Below, one piece after another: positions 44,598 through 54,270 of a stretch of DNA of 64,000 nt. Positions within the stretch are counted from its first letter, which is position 1; each line of letters opens with the position of its first letter. Under the pieces are notes generated by a model. The model worked only from the letters and a program-made list of their open reading frames with translations. It made no database searches and was not told the origin of the DNA. The stretch is from Prevotella communis (GTDB lineage: Bacteria; Bacteroidota; Bacteroidia; Bacteroidales; Bacteroidaceae), in contig NZ_CP091794.1 of the NCBI RefSeq assembly GCF_022024175.1, positions 248,001-312,000 of the forward strand, in the 5' to 3' direction. A program made the translations under genes and the position numbers.

Positions 44598-45435
44598 CTC
44601 TTACTTCCTCTATTGTTGTTTCCCGATATGGCTGATTCAGATCCATACGGAAGAAATGATGCTGTATCTGCTTCTCTTTTGGTGGCAGTTGCATATAGTC
44701 ACCATATTTGTTTGAGAGATACTCATCAGCACGTTCTACTCCCATGAATGTCGTATCAGCAAAAGCGTATGGCTGAGGCGTTCCTAAGATGGTCTTCTTG
44801 ATTGCTCCGCGAACACCGTCATCGTAGTCGGCCACATATTCCGAACTGTCATAGTCATATTTCGTCATCAGGCGTTTTACACGCTTCTGCAGATCCTCTA
44901 GAGAGAAGACCTGATGCAGCAGCCAAGGATACCATGAGCGTGGCCCGTAGCCATGCTTGAATGGGTTGCGACCACGTAGGAAGAGCAAATGGCGCCAGAA
45001 CTTATAGCGCTTGAAGTGCTTTTGTCTTTCCTTCTCATCAGAAGGAACACCGTCAATGGGGAAGACGTCTATATAGATACCCTCAAGGAACGGAAAGTCT
45101 GGACGTTCCAGGACTGTTGTCGAAGCGTCTTCAATCTTTGCAAACGGATAAGGATAGGTGGGGTCGTTCTCGGCGCTGATCACCTCGTATGGTGCCGGGA
45201 GCCACTCTTTCCAATGCGCTAACAGCTTCTCGTAGTCCGGACGTGGCATGCAGATGTCCATATCGTCATCCCAAGGGATAAAGCCCTGATGACGAACGGC
45301 ACCCAACATGCTGCCAGCCCACAGATAGTAGCGCAGTCCATGTTCACGGCATACCTGGTCAATAGCCTTGAGGTTACCCATTATCTTCTGTTGCAGGATA
45401 TGGATATCGTAATTTGTTTCGTTATAGAGTCGCAT
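44587..45435 (-). CDS. LicD family phosphotransferase (copy 2)
   Basis: Protein of 282 aa, start MRLYNETNYDIHILQQKIM at 45435, 10 nt after the upstream GT4 stop. The core HGLRYYLWAGSMLGAVRHQG and FIPWDDDMDICMPRPDY are nearly identical to copy 1, and the C-terminal MGVERADEYLSNKYGDYM also matches. Two diverged copies suggest two positions or two acceptor sugars. Last gene of the leftward ten-gene glycan operon, while copy 1 is transcribed alone. Confidence 0.87.
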   Translation of the reverse strand: MRLYNETNYDIHILQQKIMGNLKAIDQVCREHGLRYYLWAGSMLGAVRHQGFIPWDDDMDICMPRPDYEKLLAHWKEWLPAPYEVISAENDPTYPYPFAKIEDASTTVLERPDFPFLEGIYIDVFPIDGVPSDEKERQKHFKRYKFWRHLLFLRGRNPFKHGYGPRSWYPWLLHQVFSLEDLQKRVKRLMTKYDYDSSEYVADYDDGVRGAIKKTILGTPQPYAFADTTFMGVERADEYLSNKYGDYMQLPPKEKQIQHHFFRMDLNQPYRETTIEEVRAKV

Positions 45436-45445
45436 ATGTTGAGTC

Positions 45446-46501
45446 CTAAATATGGAGTAATTGACGATAGAGAGCGATATACTGTTCAGTATAGTGGTCG
45501 TAATTGAAGGTGCGTGAGTAAGCACGGGCATCCACGGCTTCCTGACCGTCTCTGCTCCATCCTTCCAGTCCTTTCCTTACTACCTCTGCCATAGCCTCTG
45601 GCTCATAGCTGTCCCAGTAGGAGGCATGTGTGCTGCAGACCTCTGGCAGACAACTGAAGCGTGACGAGAATACTTTCGTGCCGAAACGCATGGCTTCGAG
45701 GACAGGGATGCCAAACCCTTCCAGCTTACTGGGGAATAATAGGGCATCGGCATGAGCCATGAGCCAGCATTTCTCCTCATCCGCAATCTTTCCTGTCAAT
45801 ACAATGCGGTCTTTATCCTCCGGGGCTACCATGCTGCGTATCTTGTCGGCATAAGCCCAGTGGTTTGCGCCGCAGATGTAAAGATGATGATTGGGGAAGT
45901 ATTTCATCATGGGCACCACGGTATGGATGTTCTTCTTCTCCCTGACATGTCCTATGCAAAGGAAGAAGGGAGCATGCTCATCCTTGACGAATGATGGTTG
46001 CTTGCGAGGGTGGGCCTCCACGTCGTCTATACCATTATAGATAACCTGTGGCTCTTTGTCAAGGAATGGAATGTGTTGCTCCACATCTTTCTTTACGTAT
46101 TCGGAAATCACCGTGATAGCGTCGCTGCGATGGATAAGCCATGGCATCTCTATCTTGTGACGTAACAGATGGATGCCGTGCTTCTCGTAGAGGTAGTTCA
46201 GGTCATGCACCGTCAGCAGTTGCAGGGTGCCTTTTGTATGGCGACGGTAGCCGAACTGCTGATCCGTGGCATGCCACAGGTCGATATGGTTAGGATAACG
46301 ACGTATTTCCCGCTTGCGGTTCTCGGTGGCTATATAGTCAATATGCGGACCGAACTCTCCGATATGTTTCTTTGGGATGATAAAGATGAAATGCATATCG
46401 GGCACATCAGCCACGGCCAGTCGGCGACAATAGTTGCGTACTATCTCGCCAAAGCCACTCAGTGCATCATAATTGGAAAAGTCAACAAGTACGTTCTTCA
46501 T
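45446..46501 (-). CDS. Glycosyltransferase family 4 (second)
   Basis: GT-B enzyme of 351 aa beginning MKNVLVDFSNYDALSGFGEIV. The donor half shows FFLCIGHVREKKNIHTVV and the signature FPSKLEGFGIPVLEAMRFGTKVF, with both EX7E glutamates. HATDQQFGYRRH and TVHDLNYLYEKHG mark the acceptor half. Inside the glycan operon between the GT90 and LicD copy 2 genes (12- and 10-nt gaps). Substrates unknown. Confidence 0.85.
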   Translation of the reverse strand: MKNVLVDFSNYDALSGFGEIVRNYCRRLAVADVPDMHFIFIIPKKHIGEFGPHIDYIATENRKREIRRYPNHIDLWHATDQQFGYRRHTKGTLQLLTVHDLNYLYEKHGIHLLRHKIEMPWLIHRSDAITVISEYVKKDVEQHIPFLDKEPQVIYNGIDDVEAHPRKQPSFVKDEHAPFFLCIGHVREKKNIHTVVPMMKYFPNHHLYICGANHWAYADKIRSMVAPEDKDRIVLTGKIADEEKCWLMAHADALLFPSKLEGFGIPVLEAMRFGTKVFSSRFSCLPEVCSTHASYWDSYEPEAMAEVVRKGLEGWSRDGQEAVDARAYSRTFNYDHYTEQYIALYRQLLHI

Positions 46502-46513
46502 CTGTCTGATGGC

Positions 46514-47515
46514 CTAGGGGTTCATAATATCCAGATAGCGTTTCAGTACCAGGAGAGAGATGAGCTTCTCACGCTCACGGTCGCGGAACTGGTCTATATA
46601 CTCGTGGGCATGGTCAATAATCTCCTGTGCTTTCTCCGGATGGGCTATGTAATATTCCATCTTGTCGATGAGGTCGCTATAGTCTTCCTCCACGCCGATA
46701 TAGTGATAGTCGGGTTTCAGCTTACCCTCCATGAACCAGGTCTCACAGCGCAGCTTCGGACTGATGGCAATAGAGTTGGACGACATCACCCATTTCAGGT
46801 TTGACGCAACGTCATTACCTTCGAGTGACATGATGAACTTATAGTCCAGATGTTCTGGGATGGTCATCTTCTGCACTTGCCATTTGGGTTCCACACCACC
46901 TATCTCACCTACATCAACCATCGGGTGGCCGAAGTATTTGCAGGCAAAGTCGTAGCGGTTACGTTTCATCTCCTTGCTATTGGCCTGACCAATCTTTCCA
47001 CGGAAGATGGCCATATCCTTCTTGTCGGTAAATTTCAAACGGTCCTTCACAAAGATAAAGTGGCGTACCTTCTCAAGCTTCATGATGACATTATTCGTCA
47101 TGTCGCCTTCGATGAGGCGGCTCTTCACAATAGACGGCAGGGGTAGGGCATAGTCTATATCGCCAGCCTGAAGAATCCAGCGCAGGGACTGGTTGAACCA
47201 ACGGGAGAACTCCAGCGCATCGTAATAGTAGACGGATGCACCGGTCTTTTTCGTATGACGCAGTTCTGTTGATGCTTTCAAAAAGGCTTCGCGGTCATAG
47301 GGTGTCTCGGCTGTCAGCCTGCAATAGTAGTCCACACGACTCAGGATATATTCCTTGTCAGGACGACTGTCAAGCTTGCGGAGCTCATGGTCCAGCATGG
47401 CGTTGAGTAAGGGCTTTGGTACAGCCTGACGAACGAAATTCACCAGGTAGTAGATGAATTTCGGGTTCTTTCCGCTGTGGAAAGTATAATAGAACTTGCG
47501 TTTCAAATCACTCAT
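46514..47515 (-). CDS. Glycosyltransferase family 90 (CAP10/LpsA-like)
   Basis: Protein of 333 aa from MSDLKRKFYYTFHSG at 47515; this start overlaps the GT9 stop as ATGA. Recognised as GT90 by ALPLPSIVKSRLI, AIFRGKIGQ, the KWVMSSNSIAISPKLRCETWFMEG stretch and the HYIGVEEDYSDLIDKMEYY tail. GT90 enzymes include capsule and LPS xylosyl- or glucosyltransferases. Cytoplasmic. Donor not predictable. Confidence 0.82.
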   Translation of the reverse strand: MSDLKRKFYYTFHSGKNPKFIYYLVNFVRQAVPKPLLNAMLDHELRKLDSRPDKEYILSRVDYYCRLTAETPYDREAFLKASTELRHTKKTGASVYYYDALEFSRWFNQSLRWILQAGDIDYALPLPSIVKSRLIEGDMTNNVIMKLEKVRHFIFVKDRLKFTDKKDMAIFRGKIGQANSKEMKRNRYDFACKYFGHPMVDVGEIGGVEPKWQVQKMTIPEHLDYKFIMSLEGNDVASNLKWVMSSNSIAISPKLRCETWFMEGKLKPDYHYIGVEEDYSDLIDKMEYYIAHPEKAQEIIDHAHEYIDQFRDREREKLISLLVLKRYLDIMNP

Positions 47516-48516
47516 AGTTGTGTCTTTATATGTTTTGTTGTAAATTCTTTCAGCATCTGCCATACATGGTCTACCGTTGCTTCCTCGTTGCGGATGGCTA
47601 CGGCTGGTACTTCATCCTGTGGTATCCATACCTGTGGATTGGCGACTGGTGAACAGACAACCAGTGACGGCTTCTGCATGGCATGTACGATGTGGCGTGC
47701 CCCACCTTCGTTTCCGAAGTACAGGTTGATGGCGTCACACATGGCAGCCAATTGTCTGCTGCTTCTGGCCTGTACGTCAATGAAGACGGAGGCCGGTGCG
47801 CCAAGGCGCTGGTAGATGTCGCGTGCATTCTCTTCCTCCTTGCCTGGGGCATAGTTGAAGATGAGTTGTATCTCCGGGAAACACTCAATAAAACGCTTAA
47901 GTACCTCGGTCATCTTTTCTTTTGGCCAGGTCTTATTCTCCAATTTGGCGGTGACACCTATCAGGGCAATAGGACGACTGAGGTCCATTCCCTGCTGATG
48001 GAGATAGGTCCTGAAGTCTTCCTTCTCCTGTTCTGATACCCAGAGGGTCATCTTCCGGTCGTATTGCACAGGACAGATACGCTCCAGGGGCTCCAGATGC
48101 TCCAGAATGTGGTCAATCATTGGTGTGTTCTCTACCGAACCGACACGGTGGTTATACAACAGCCAGGTGTAGGGCTTCTTCAAGGCCACACGGATGGGTG
48201 TGTGTAAGGAGAAAAGGGCAAATGGTGTCGTATTGAAGGTCGAACGTTTGTCGATGATGACGTCATAACGGGTCTCATGCATGATGCGCCACACCTTCTT
48301 CAGGTATGTCATCGTATCGTGACGTTCTTCCTTCGTAAAGGTGATGATGCGGTCTATAGAGGGATGGCCCTCGAAAAGCGCAGCCAGGTTATCATTGAGC
48401 ACATAGTCGATGCGTGCATCAGGGAAAGTCTTCCTGATGGTGTTGCAGATAACTGTGGTCAATACGGCATCGCCCAGTTGTCGGAATCGTACTACGAGTA
48501 CATTTTTTACTTCCAT
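47512..48516 (-). CDS. Glycosyltransferase family 9 (heptosyltransferase-like)
   Basis: Protein of 334 aa from MEVKNVLVVRFRQLGDAVLTT at 48516; an ATG at 48549 is also in frame but overlaps the upstream gene. The N-terminus VRFRQLGDAVLT and the C-terminal YFGNEGGARHIVHAMQKPSLVVCSP (donor-binding) are hallmarks of GT9 ADP-heptose:LPS transferases. Middle LIGVTAKLENKTWPKEKMTEVL also matches. It supports an LPS-core role for the operon, although Bacteroidales GT9 donors may differ. Confidence 0.85.
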   Translation of the reverse strand: MEVKNVLVVRFRQLGDAVLTTVICNTIRKTFPDARIDYVLNDNLAALFEGHPSIDRIITFTKEERHDTMTYLKKVWRIMHETRYDVIIDKRSTFNTTPFALFSLHTPIRVALKKPYTWLLYNHRVGSVENTPMIDHILEHLEPLERICPVQYDRKMTLWVSEQEKEDFRTYLHQQGMDLSRPIALIGVTAKLENKTWPKEKMTEVLKRFIECFPEIQLIFNYAPGKEEENARDIYQRLGAPASVFIDVQARSSRQLAAMCDAINLYFGNEGGARHIVHAMQKPSLVVCSPVANPQVWIPQDEVPAVAIRNEEATVDHVWQMLKEFTTKHIKTQL

Positions 48517-48532
48517 AGTCTTGTCTTTATGA

Positions 48533-49489
48533 TTAACTGCCTGTGACATTGGGATCCTTGGGAATGGTACGTCCGTTCACCAGGTTATAAACCCGGTCGA
48601 ACTCCTCCTTTGTGCGCTTCCAACGGTTGTGTGTCCACAGGTAGTAAACCGGGGCACGATAGATAGCTTTCTCCAGTAGCTGGAAGAACTGCTTGGTCAC
48701 TTCGTTCTCGGGCAGTGAATTGATGTCATCTGTTATCTTACGGAACGTACAGGTATAATAGCCGCGTCGTGGACGGAACATGTCAACATAGAACACGGCA
48801 TCGTTTGCCTTGCGCATGATGCGCTCTCCACCCGTGAAGACAGCGGTATCCTGATTCAGGAACTTAATCCATAGGTGGATGTTCATCCAACGTGGTGCCT
48901 GGTCGCTGATATAGCCGAAGAGATAGGGCTTCTGCTCCTGTCTGCATGTGATGAGGTGGCGCAACACATCCTTCTTGGGAATGCAACTGCCACCATGAGC
49001 CGAACGGACTGCAATGAAGAGCTTGTCAAACGCGTCATTATAGAGCGGATGATAGATAAGGCCCATCACAGCGTTGGGATAGCGACGGAAGGCCAGTCCT
49101 GTAGCTGACAGCCATTCCCAGTTGCAGTAATGGCCAAGGATGGCAGCGCAGTTCTGACCACGGTCGTAGCATTCCTCCAGTTCCTCTACATTCTGGAACT
49201 CAATATGCTTCAGGAGTTCCTTGTCGCTGATACTTAACAGCTTGATCGTTTCAACGATATAGTCGCACAACCACTGGTAGAATTCGTATTCTATACAGGA
49301 TAACTCAATATCGTCCTTTTCAGGAAATGATGCCTTGAGGTTCTTCCACACTACTTTTCTCCTGTATTTCACGACGCGATACATCAGGAACCAAATACAG
49401 TCAGACAGTCCGTAAAGCACCTTGAAGGGCAACAAGGAAATCAGGTATGCGAAACCATACAGGAGATAATATAAGAGATTCTTCATCAT
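48533..49489 (-). CDS. Lysophospholipid/lipid A acyltransferase (LpxL/HtrB-like)
   Basis: Protein of 318 aa with an N-terminal membrane helix (LLYYLLYGFAYLISLLPF). The catalytic HX4E motif is in ILGHYCNWEWLSATG, and SDQAPRWM and TGGERIMRKANDAVFY supply the later acyltransferase blocks. LpxL-family enzymes add the secondary acyl chain of lipid A from acyl-ACP at the inner membrane. Its place among glycosyltransferases ties the operon to LPS. The preceding aminotransferase stop is 2 nt upstream, so the two are tightly linked. Confidence 0.86.
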   Translation of the reverse strand: MMKNLLYYLLYGFAYLISLLPFKVLYGLSDCIWFLMYRVVKYRRKVVWKNLKASFPEKDDIELSCIEYEFYQWLCDYIVETIKLLSISDKELLKHIEFQNVEELEECYDRGQNCAAILGHYCNWEWLSATGLAFRRYPNAVMGLIYHPLYNDAFDKLFIAVRSAHGGSCIPKKDVLRHLITCRQEQKPYLFGYISDQAPRWMNIHLWIKFLNQDTAVFTGGERIMRKANDAVFYVDMFRPRRGYYTCTFRKITDDINSLPENEVTKQFFQLLEKAIYRAPVYYLWTHNRWKRTKEEFDRVYNLVNGRTIPKDPNVTGS

Positions 49490-49491
49490 CG

Positions 49492-50607
49492 TTAATTGGA
49501 TTTTAGTTTAAATGTATTGAGAGCCTTAACCACCTCACGGGCCTCGTCGGGTGTCATCACTGGACTGATGGGCAGACTGAGTTCCTGGCGGTGGATCTTT
49601 TCCGTGACAGGAAGCGACAGACTGTTCCATTGGCTGTAGCATTCCTGCTTGTGAGGCGGGATAGGATAGTGGATGAGTGTCTGAATACCTTGCTCTTTCA
49701 GGTATTCCTGTAGCTCCTCCCTGTGTTCGCAGAATACGGGGAAGATGTGATAGACGTTCTGCTCATCTTCCAGGTAATCGGGGAGAGTCACCAGAGGATT
49801 GCTGATTCCCTCATAGTAAATCCTGGCGTTGGCACGGCGCGCGTCATTGTCTTCATCCAGATGATGCAGTTTGACATCCAGCACGGCAGCCTGTGTCTCA
49901 TCCATTCTGCTGTTTCGTCCTGTATATTTGAAGATATATTTCTGTTGACTGCCGTAATTGGCCAGCGCACGGATGGTATCAGCCAATTCCTTGTCGTTGC
50001 AGGTTACGGCTCCTGCATCGCCTAATGCGCCAAGGTTCTTTCCTGGGTAGAAACTGTGTCCTGCCGCATCACCAAGACTGCCTGTCCGTCGGCCATCAGT
50101 ATATCTGCAGCCGTGAGCCTGCGCATTATCCTCCACCAGCTTTAAGTTGTGTTTCTGGCATAATCTGCCAATCTCTTCCGTATATGCACACCGGCCGTAG
50201 AGGTGAACCAACAGGATGGAACGGGTCTTTGGTGTGATGAGGGCTTCCAACTTGCTGTCATCCAGCTCCAGTGTGTCATAACGAGGTTCGGCCAGGACCG
50301 GAACTAATCCATTCTCGGTCAGGGCAAGAATGGATGCGATAAAGGTGTTGGCCGGCACGATGACTTCATCGCCTGGCTGCATCACCCCCATCTCTATATA
50401 GGCGCGATAAATCCAAATCAGGGCATCCAGACCATTTCCACAGCCCACGCAATAGCGACTGCCGATATAGGCGGCATAGTCAGTCTCGAAGCGTTTGTTC
50501 TCCGCTCCTTGCAGATAATAGCCCGAGTCCACGACGCGTGTGATGGCTTCGTGAATCTCTTCTCCGTATTTCTGCGTGATGCGCTGTAGGTCTAAGAATT
50601 TTATCAT
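49492..50607 (-). CDS. DegT/DnrJ/EryC1/StrS aminotransferase (sugar aminotransferase)
   Basis: PLP enzyme of 371 aa of the FdtB/QdtB-like kind. PLP residues: Asp160 and Gln163 in [10 protein letters not shown] and the Schiff-base Lys190 in [34 protein letters not shown] and [10 protein letters not shown] are typical. It would aminate a keto-deoxy sugar nucleotide; the isomerase, dehydratase and acetyltransferase normally needed are not in this window, so they must lie elsewhere. It implies an amino-deoxy sugar in the glycan. Confidence 0.87.
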   Translation of the reverse strand: MIKFLDLQRITQKYGEEIHEAITRVVDSGYYLQGAENKRFETDYAAYIGSRYCVGCGNGLDALIWIYRAYIEMGVMQPGDEVIVPANTFIASILALTENGLVPVLAEPRYDTLELDDSKLEALITPKTRSILLVHLYGRCAYTEEIGRLCQKHNLKLVEDNAQAHGCRYTDGRRTGSLGDAAGHSFYPGKNLGALGDAGAVTCNDKELADTIRALANYGSQQKYIFKYTGRNSRMDETQAAVLDVKLHHLDEDNDARRANARIYYEGISNPLVTLPDYLEDEQNVYHIFPVFCEHREELQEYLKEQGIQTLIHYPIPPHKQECYSQWNSLSLPVTEKIHRQELSLPISPVMTPDEAREVVKALNTFKLKSN

Positions 50608-50616
50608 CGCTCTAAT

Positions 50617-52407
50617 TTATCTGTTTTGCAAGTCCGTAGTGGTCTGCTGTATGATGGCCTTGTTCAGGCGTGTCATCTGTTGTGCATCTTCGCACTCATT
50701 GATGAGGGGCCGCTTCAAGTCGAAATCATAGAGCTGTTGTCCAGTGGCGTTGTAAATCCATTGGGCATTGCTGTAGTTGTTCACCACTGTTGGGAGGGTA
50801 TAGCTCTCTGAGAGCACGTCGCGACTGAATATAAAGTCGTCGTGGTTCAGATGGAGTTGCCCGAAGAGGGTAGCGGCCAGGTCGCTCTGATTACAGAGCC
50901 TGTCGATGACTCGTGGTTCACGAATGGTACCACCCACCCATAGCATGGGGATGTGGTTCTTCTGTAAGGGCTTTGTCTGGTCTATCTCTCCGTGAATGAT
51001 ACCATGGTCGGCAATCATCACGATGAGCATGTTGTCCCATCGGGGCGTCTGTTTCAGTTTGTTGATGAAATCATCAATGCAGTCATCCAGGTAACAGAAT
51101 GCGTTATCGACCTCGTCATCCAGTTTCTTGACGGGTACCTCCCAGGGCTCATGACTGGAGAGTGTGCTGTATCCCCACAGGTGAGGAACATCTGGTGACG
51201 ACTGAATCATCTGGTTGTAAATCCTCTGGAAAGTGATATCATCCCGCACGCCCCACTGACCAGTCTGCTGTTCCTTGAACGAGAAGTCCTTGATGTCCGT
51301 GAGCCGGTCCCAGCCTGTGGAGAACAGGTAACTGCGCATATTCGTAAAGTTGGCATCGCCACCGTACAGATAGCTGGTCTGATAGCCCTTTTCCTTTAAT
51401 CTGCCGGCAATGCTGGGCAGGAACCCACTCTTCTCTGGCGTCTTCATGATAGAGATGGCGGGGAACGAAGGATAGCCGCTCAATACGCAGAGCGTTCCGC
51501 GGTCAGTACGCCAGGAGTTGGCAAAACACTGACTGAAATAGATGCCTTCTTTCTTCAGTTCCTGAAGATGTGGCATGACACTGGCAAACTGTTCTCCCGC
51601 ACTTTCCAGAAGGATGATGAGGATATCGGGACGTTCGGTGGTGAGGAGGGTGTCCTGGTGCAGACTCTCTGTGGTGTAGACCCCTTGGAGCAGTTCTTCA
51701 CATTCTTCCGGCTCAAAGAACAGGTATTGTGATAAATCTTCCAGTTGGTGAGACATGGAATAGAAGAAACAGAATATGGGGTTTACTGCAGAATGGTTCA
51801 GGAACTGGTTCTGCGAGTAGTATACCTGTCCGGTATTGGTTGTCGCATCTCCAAATCCGCCGCGAATGCCAATGACCATCAATGGGGCCGTCACGACATA
51901 GAGAATCAGCTCTTTCCAGTTGCCGCGTGACGAAGCAGGTACGCCTGCATGTCTGTCGTATGCAAAGAAGAAGACAATTGTGCTGAAAACCAAGACGATA
52001 ACCCTGATAATCATATAACCAACGGATACACTGGCCATCACCTCGTTGGGCGATTCCAGGTATTGCAACCATGAGAAGTCAAGCTTGAAATGCCAGAATG
52101 CATACATGCTGGTGTCGCTGACGAATGCCAAGGCGAAAGCCAGTGCTATCAGGGCATAATAAGGTCTCATCAGCCATTTGGGTATCCTGACCCAGATGCT
52201 GACCATGGTGATGAGGAATGGCAGTATCAGGAAATAGAGAGCTGTTGACAAGTCAAGGCTCAGTCCATGCCATAACACGGCAAACATATCACCTACAGAG
52301 AATGTGCCTTCGGCATGATTACATATCATGAATGCCCATTTGGCAGCCATGAAAATCAGAACTGTCAATAGGTAGAACCTGATGAGATATAATAGTCGTT
52401 TCTTCAC
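50617..52407 (-). CDS. LTA synthase-like (sulfatase-fold) phosphotransferase, 596 aa
   Basis: Five or so membrane helices in residues 1-180 precede a periplasmic alkaline-phosphatase/sulfatase-fold domain. Metal and nucleophile residues: Glu268 in IILLESAGEQF, Thr301 in SWRTDRGTLCVLSGYP, and VMIADHGIIHG near residue 475. The family moves phosphoglycerol or phosphoethanolamine from phospholipid to a glycan or lipid; a Gram-negative member probably decorates LPS or another envelope glycan. Followed by the DegT gene after 9 nt. Confidence 0.85.
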   Translation of the reverse strand: MKKRLLYLIRFYLLTVLIFMAAKWAFMICNHAEGTFSVGDMFAVLWHGLSLDLSTALYFLILPFLITMVSIWVRIPKWLMRPYYALIALAFALAFVSDTSMYAFWHFKLDFSWLQYLESPNEVMASVSVGYMIIRVIVLVFSTIVFFFAYDRHAGVPASSRGNWKELILYVVTAPLMVIGIRGGFGDATTNTGQVYYSQNQFLNHSAVNPIFCFFYSMSHQLEDLSQYLFFEPEECEELLQGVYTTESLHQDTLLTTERPDILIILLESAGEQFASVMPHLQELKKEGIYFSQCFANSWRTDRGTLCVLSGYPSFPAISIMKTPEKSGFLPSIAGRLKEKGYQTSYLYGGDANFTNMRSYLFSTGWDRLTDIKDFSFKEQQTGQWGVRDDITFQRIYNQMIQSSPDVPHLWGYSTLSSHEPWEVPVKKLDDEVDNAFCYLDDCIDDFINKLKQTPRWDNMLIVMIADHGIIHGEIDQTKPLQKNHIPMLWVGGTIREPRVIDRLCNQSDLAATLFGQLHLNHDDFIFSRDVLSESYTLPTVVNNYSNAQWIYNATGQQLYDFDLKRPLINECEDAQQMTRLNKAIIQQTTTDLQNR

Positions 52408-52423
52408 TATCCGCTATGCTCTT

Positions 52424-54253
52424 TTAAAGACTTTGCATGTCGTTCAGTTTCTTGTAGTAGCCATCCATGCTGAGCAGTTCATCGTGGGTGCCGCGCTCTA
52501 CGATACGTCCTTCGTGGAGTACGCATATCTCGTCTGCATTCTTGATGGTCGACAGGCGGTGGGCAATAGCCACGGTGGTGCGTGTCTTCATCAGACGTTC
52601 CAGGGCATCCTGTACCAGTCGCTCACTCTCTGTATCGAGGGCTGATGTGGCCTCATCGAGAATCAGGATGGGAGGATTCTTCAAGATGGCACGGGCAATG
52701 CTCACGCGCTGGCGCTGACCACCCGACAATCGTCCGCCACGGTCTCCGATGTTAGTCTCAAATCCCTGTTCCGACTGCATGATGAAATCATAGGCGTTGG
52801 CAATCTTTGCTGCCTCGGCAATCTGCTCGTCTGTAGCTTTGTCCACACCAAAGGCGATGTTGTTACGGAAGGTGTCGTTAAACAGGATAGCCTCCTGGTT
52901 GACATTGCCTATCAGCTGGCGCAGGTCGTGTATGCCAAGGTCCTTCACGTTAATGCCATCAATCAGCACTTCTCCTTCCTGTACGTCGTAGTAACGTGGA
53001 ATCAGGTCTACGAGTGTTGACTTACCGCCACCGCTCTGTCCTACCAGCGCGATGGTCTTTCCCTTTGGAATCACTAAGTTGATGTCCTGAAGCACCCACT
53101 TGTCGCCATAGCGGAAGGATACATGACGGAACTCAATCTGGTGTTCGAAAGAGCCGATATGCTTAGGATTCTCTTTCTCCTTGATGGTGTTCTCTGCCAA
53201 GAGGATTTTGTCAATACGCTCCATGGATGCCAGTCCCTTGGGGATGTTGTAGCTGGCCTTTGAGAATTCCTTCAATGGATTGATGATAGAATAGAGAATC
53301 ACCATGTAGTAGATGAACGTAGGGCCGGTGATAGCCTGGTTGTTGAGTACCAGCATGCCGCCAAACCAAAGTACGATGACAATCATCACGGTACCGAGGA
53401 ACTCACTCATGGGGTGAGCCGATGACTGACGGATATTAACCTTCATCAGATGGTCACGATAAGAAGAGTTGATCTTGTCGAAACGCTTGTTCATCTTCTC
53501 CTCTGCACAGAAAGCCTTGATGATGCGCAGACCACCAAGCGTCTCCTCTGCCTGACTCATCGTGTCGCTCCATAGGGCCTGAGCCTCGATACTCTTGCGC
53601 TTCAGCTTACGTCCTATCATTCCCATGATCCATCCCATGACGGGTACGATAATCAGGGTGAAAAGGGTCAGCTGCCACGATACAAACAGCATCGTAGAGA
53701 AATAGGCGATAATCAGTACGGGGTTCTTGAACAGCATGTCGAGTGATGACATGATGCTCGACTCTACCTCCAGTACGTCGCCGCTCATACGGGCAATGAT
53801 ATCTCCCTTTCGTTCCTCAGAGAAGAAACCCAGGGGGAGAGACGTGATCTTCTGATAAATCTGGTTACGTATATCGCGTACCACACCGGTACGGATAGGT
53901 ACGATACAGGCTGAGGTGAGGAAGTAGAATCCCGTCTTCAGCATGGTTGTGCTTGCCAGGAACAGACCGATGAGCAACAAGGTAGTGGTTGGGCCATAGT
54001 CGGCTATCAGGCCGTTGACATAATAGTTCAGGTTGTTCATCAACACCTCCTGTACATTTCCCCAGTCCCATGCCATCACGGAGGTCGCAGCCTCTGCGTC
54101 GCCGGTCTGGAACAGGATTTGCAGGATAGGTATCAGGGCTGCAAATGAGAAAATGTTGAGCACTGCCGATGACACGTTGAAGAATATCGACAGGAGCAGG
54201 TATTTCTTATAGGGAGGCACGAAACGCCTCAGTACTTTCAAAAACTCTTTCAT
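52424..54253 (-). CDS. ABC transporter, fused permease-ATPase (MsbA-like)
   Basis: Protein of 609 aa. Six membrane helices in residues ~15-325, then an ATPase domain with Walker A GQSGGGKST (around residue 400), signature LSGGQRQRVS, Walker B ILILDEATSALD and the His switch AIAHRLSTI. Half-transporter, so a homodimer of MsbA type that flips lipid-linked substrate across the inner membrane. Sitting between two LTA-synthase-like genes and upstream of LPS glycosyltransferases, it is probably the lipid A-core or glycolipid flippase of this locus. Confidence 0.88.
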   Translation of the reverse strand: MKEFLKVLRRFVPPYKKYLLLSIFFNVSSAVLNIFSFAALIPILQILFQTGDAEAATSVMAWDWGNVQEVLMNNLNYYVNGLIADYGPTTTLLLIGLFLASTTMLKTGFYFLTSACIVPIRTGVVRDIRNQIYQKITSLPLGFFSEERKGDIIARMSGDVLEVESSIMSSLDMLFKNPVLIIAYFSTMLFVSWQLTLFTLIIVPVMGWIMGMIGRKLKRKSIEAQALWSDTMSQAEETLGGLRIIKAFCAEEKMNKRFDKINSSYRDHLMKVNIRQSSAHPMSEFLGTVMIVIVLWFGGMLVLNNQAITGPTFIYYMVILYSIINPLKEFSKASYNIPKGLASMERIDKILLAENTIKEKENPKHIGSFEHQIEFRHVSFRYGDKWVLQDINLVIPKGKTIALVGQSGGGKSTLVDLIPRYYDVQEGEVLIDGINVKDLGIHDLRQLIGNVNQEAILFNDTFRNNIAFGVDKATDEQIAEAAKIANAYDFIMQSEQGFETNIGDRGGRLSGGQRQRVSIARAILKNPPILILDEATSALDTESERLVQDALERLMKTRTTVAIAHRLSTIKNADEICVLHEGRIVERGTHDELLSMDGYYKKLNDMQSL

Positions 54254-54270
54254 TTATCTTTTTTCAACTT

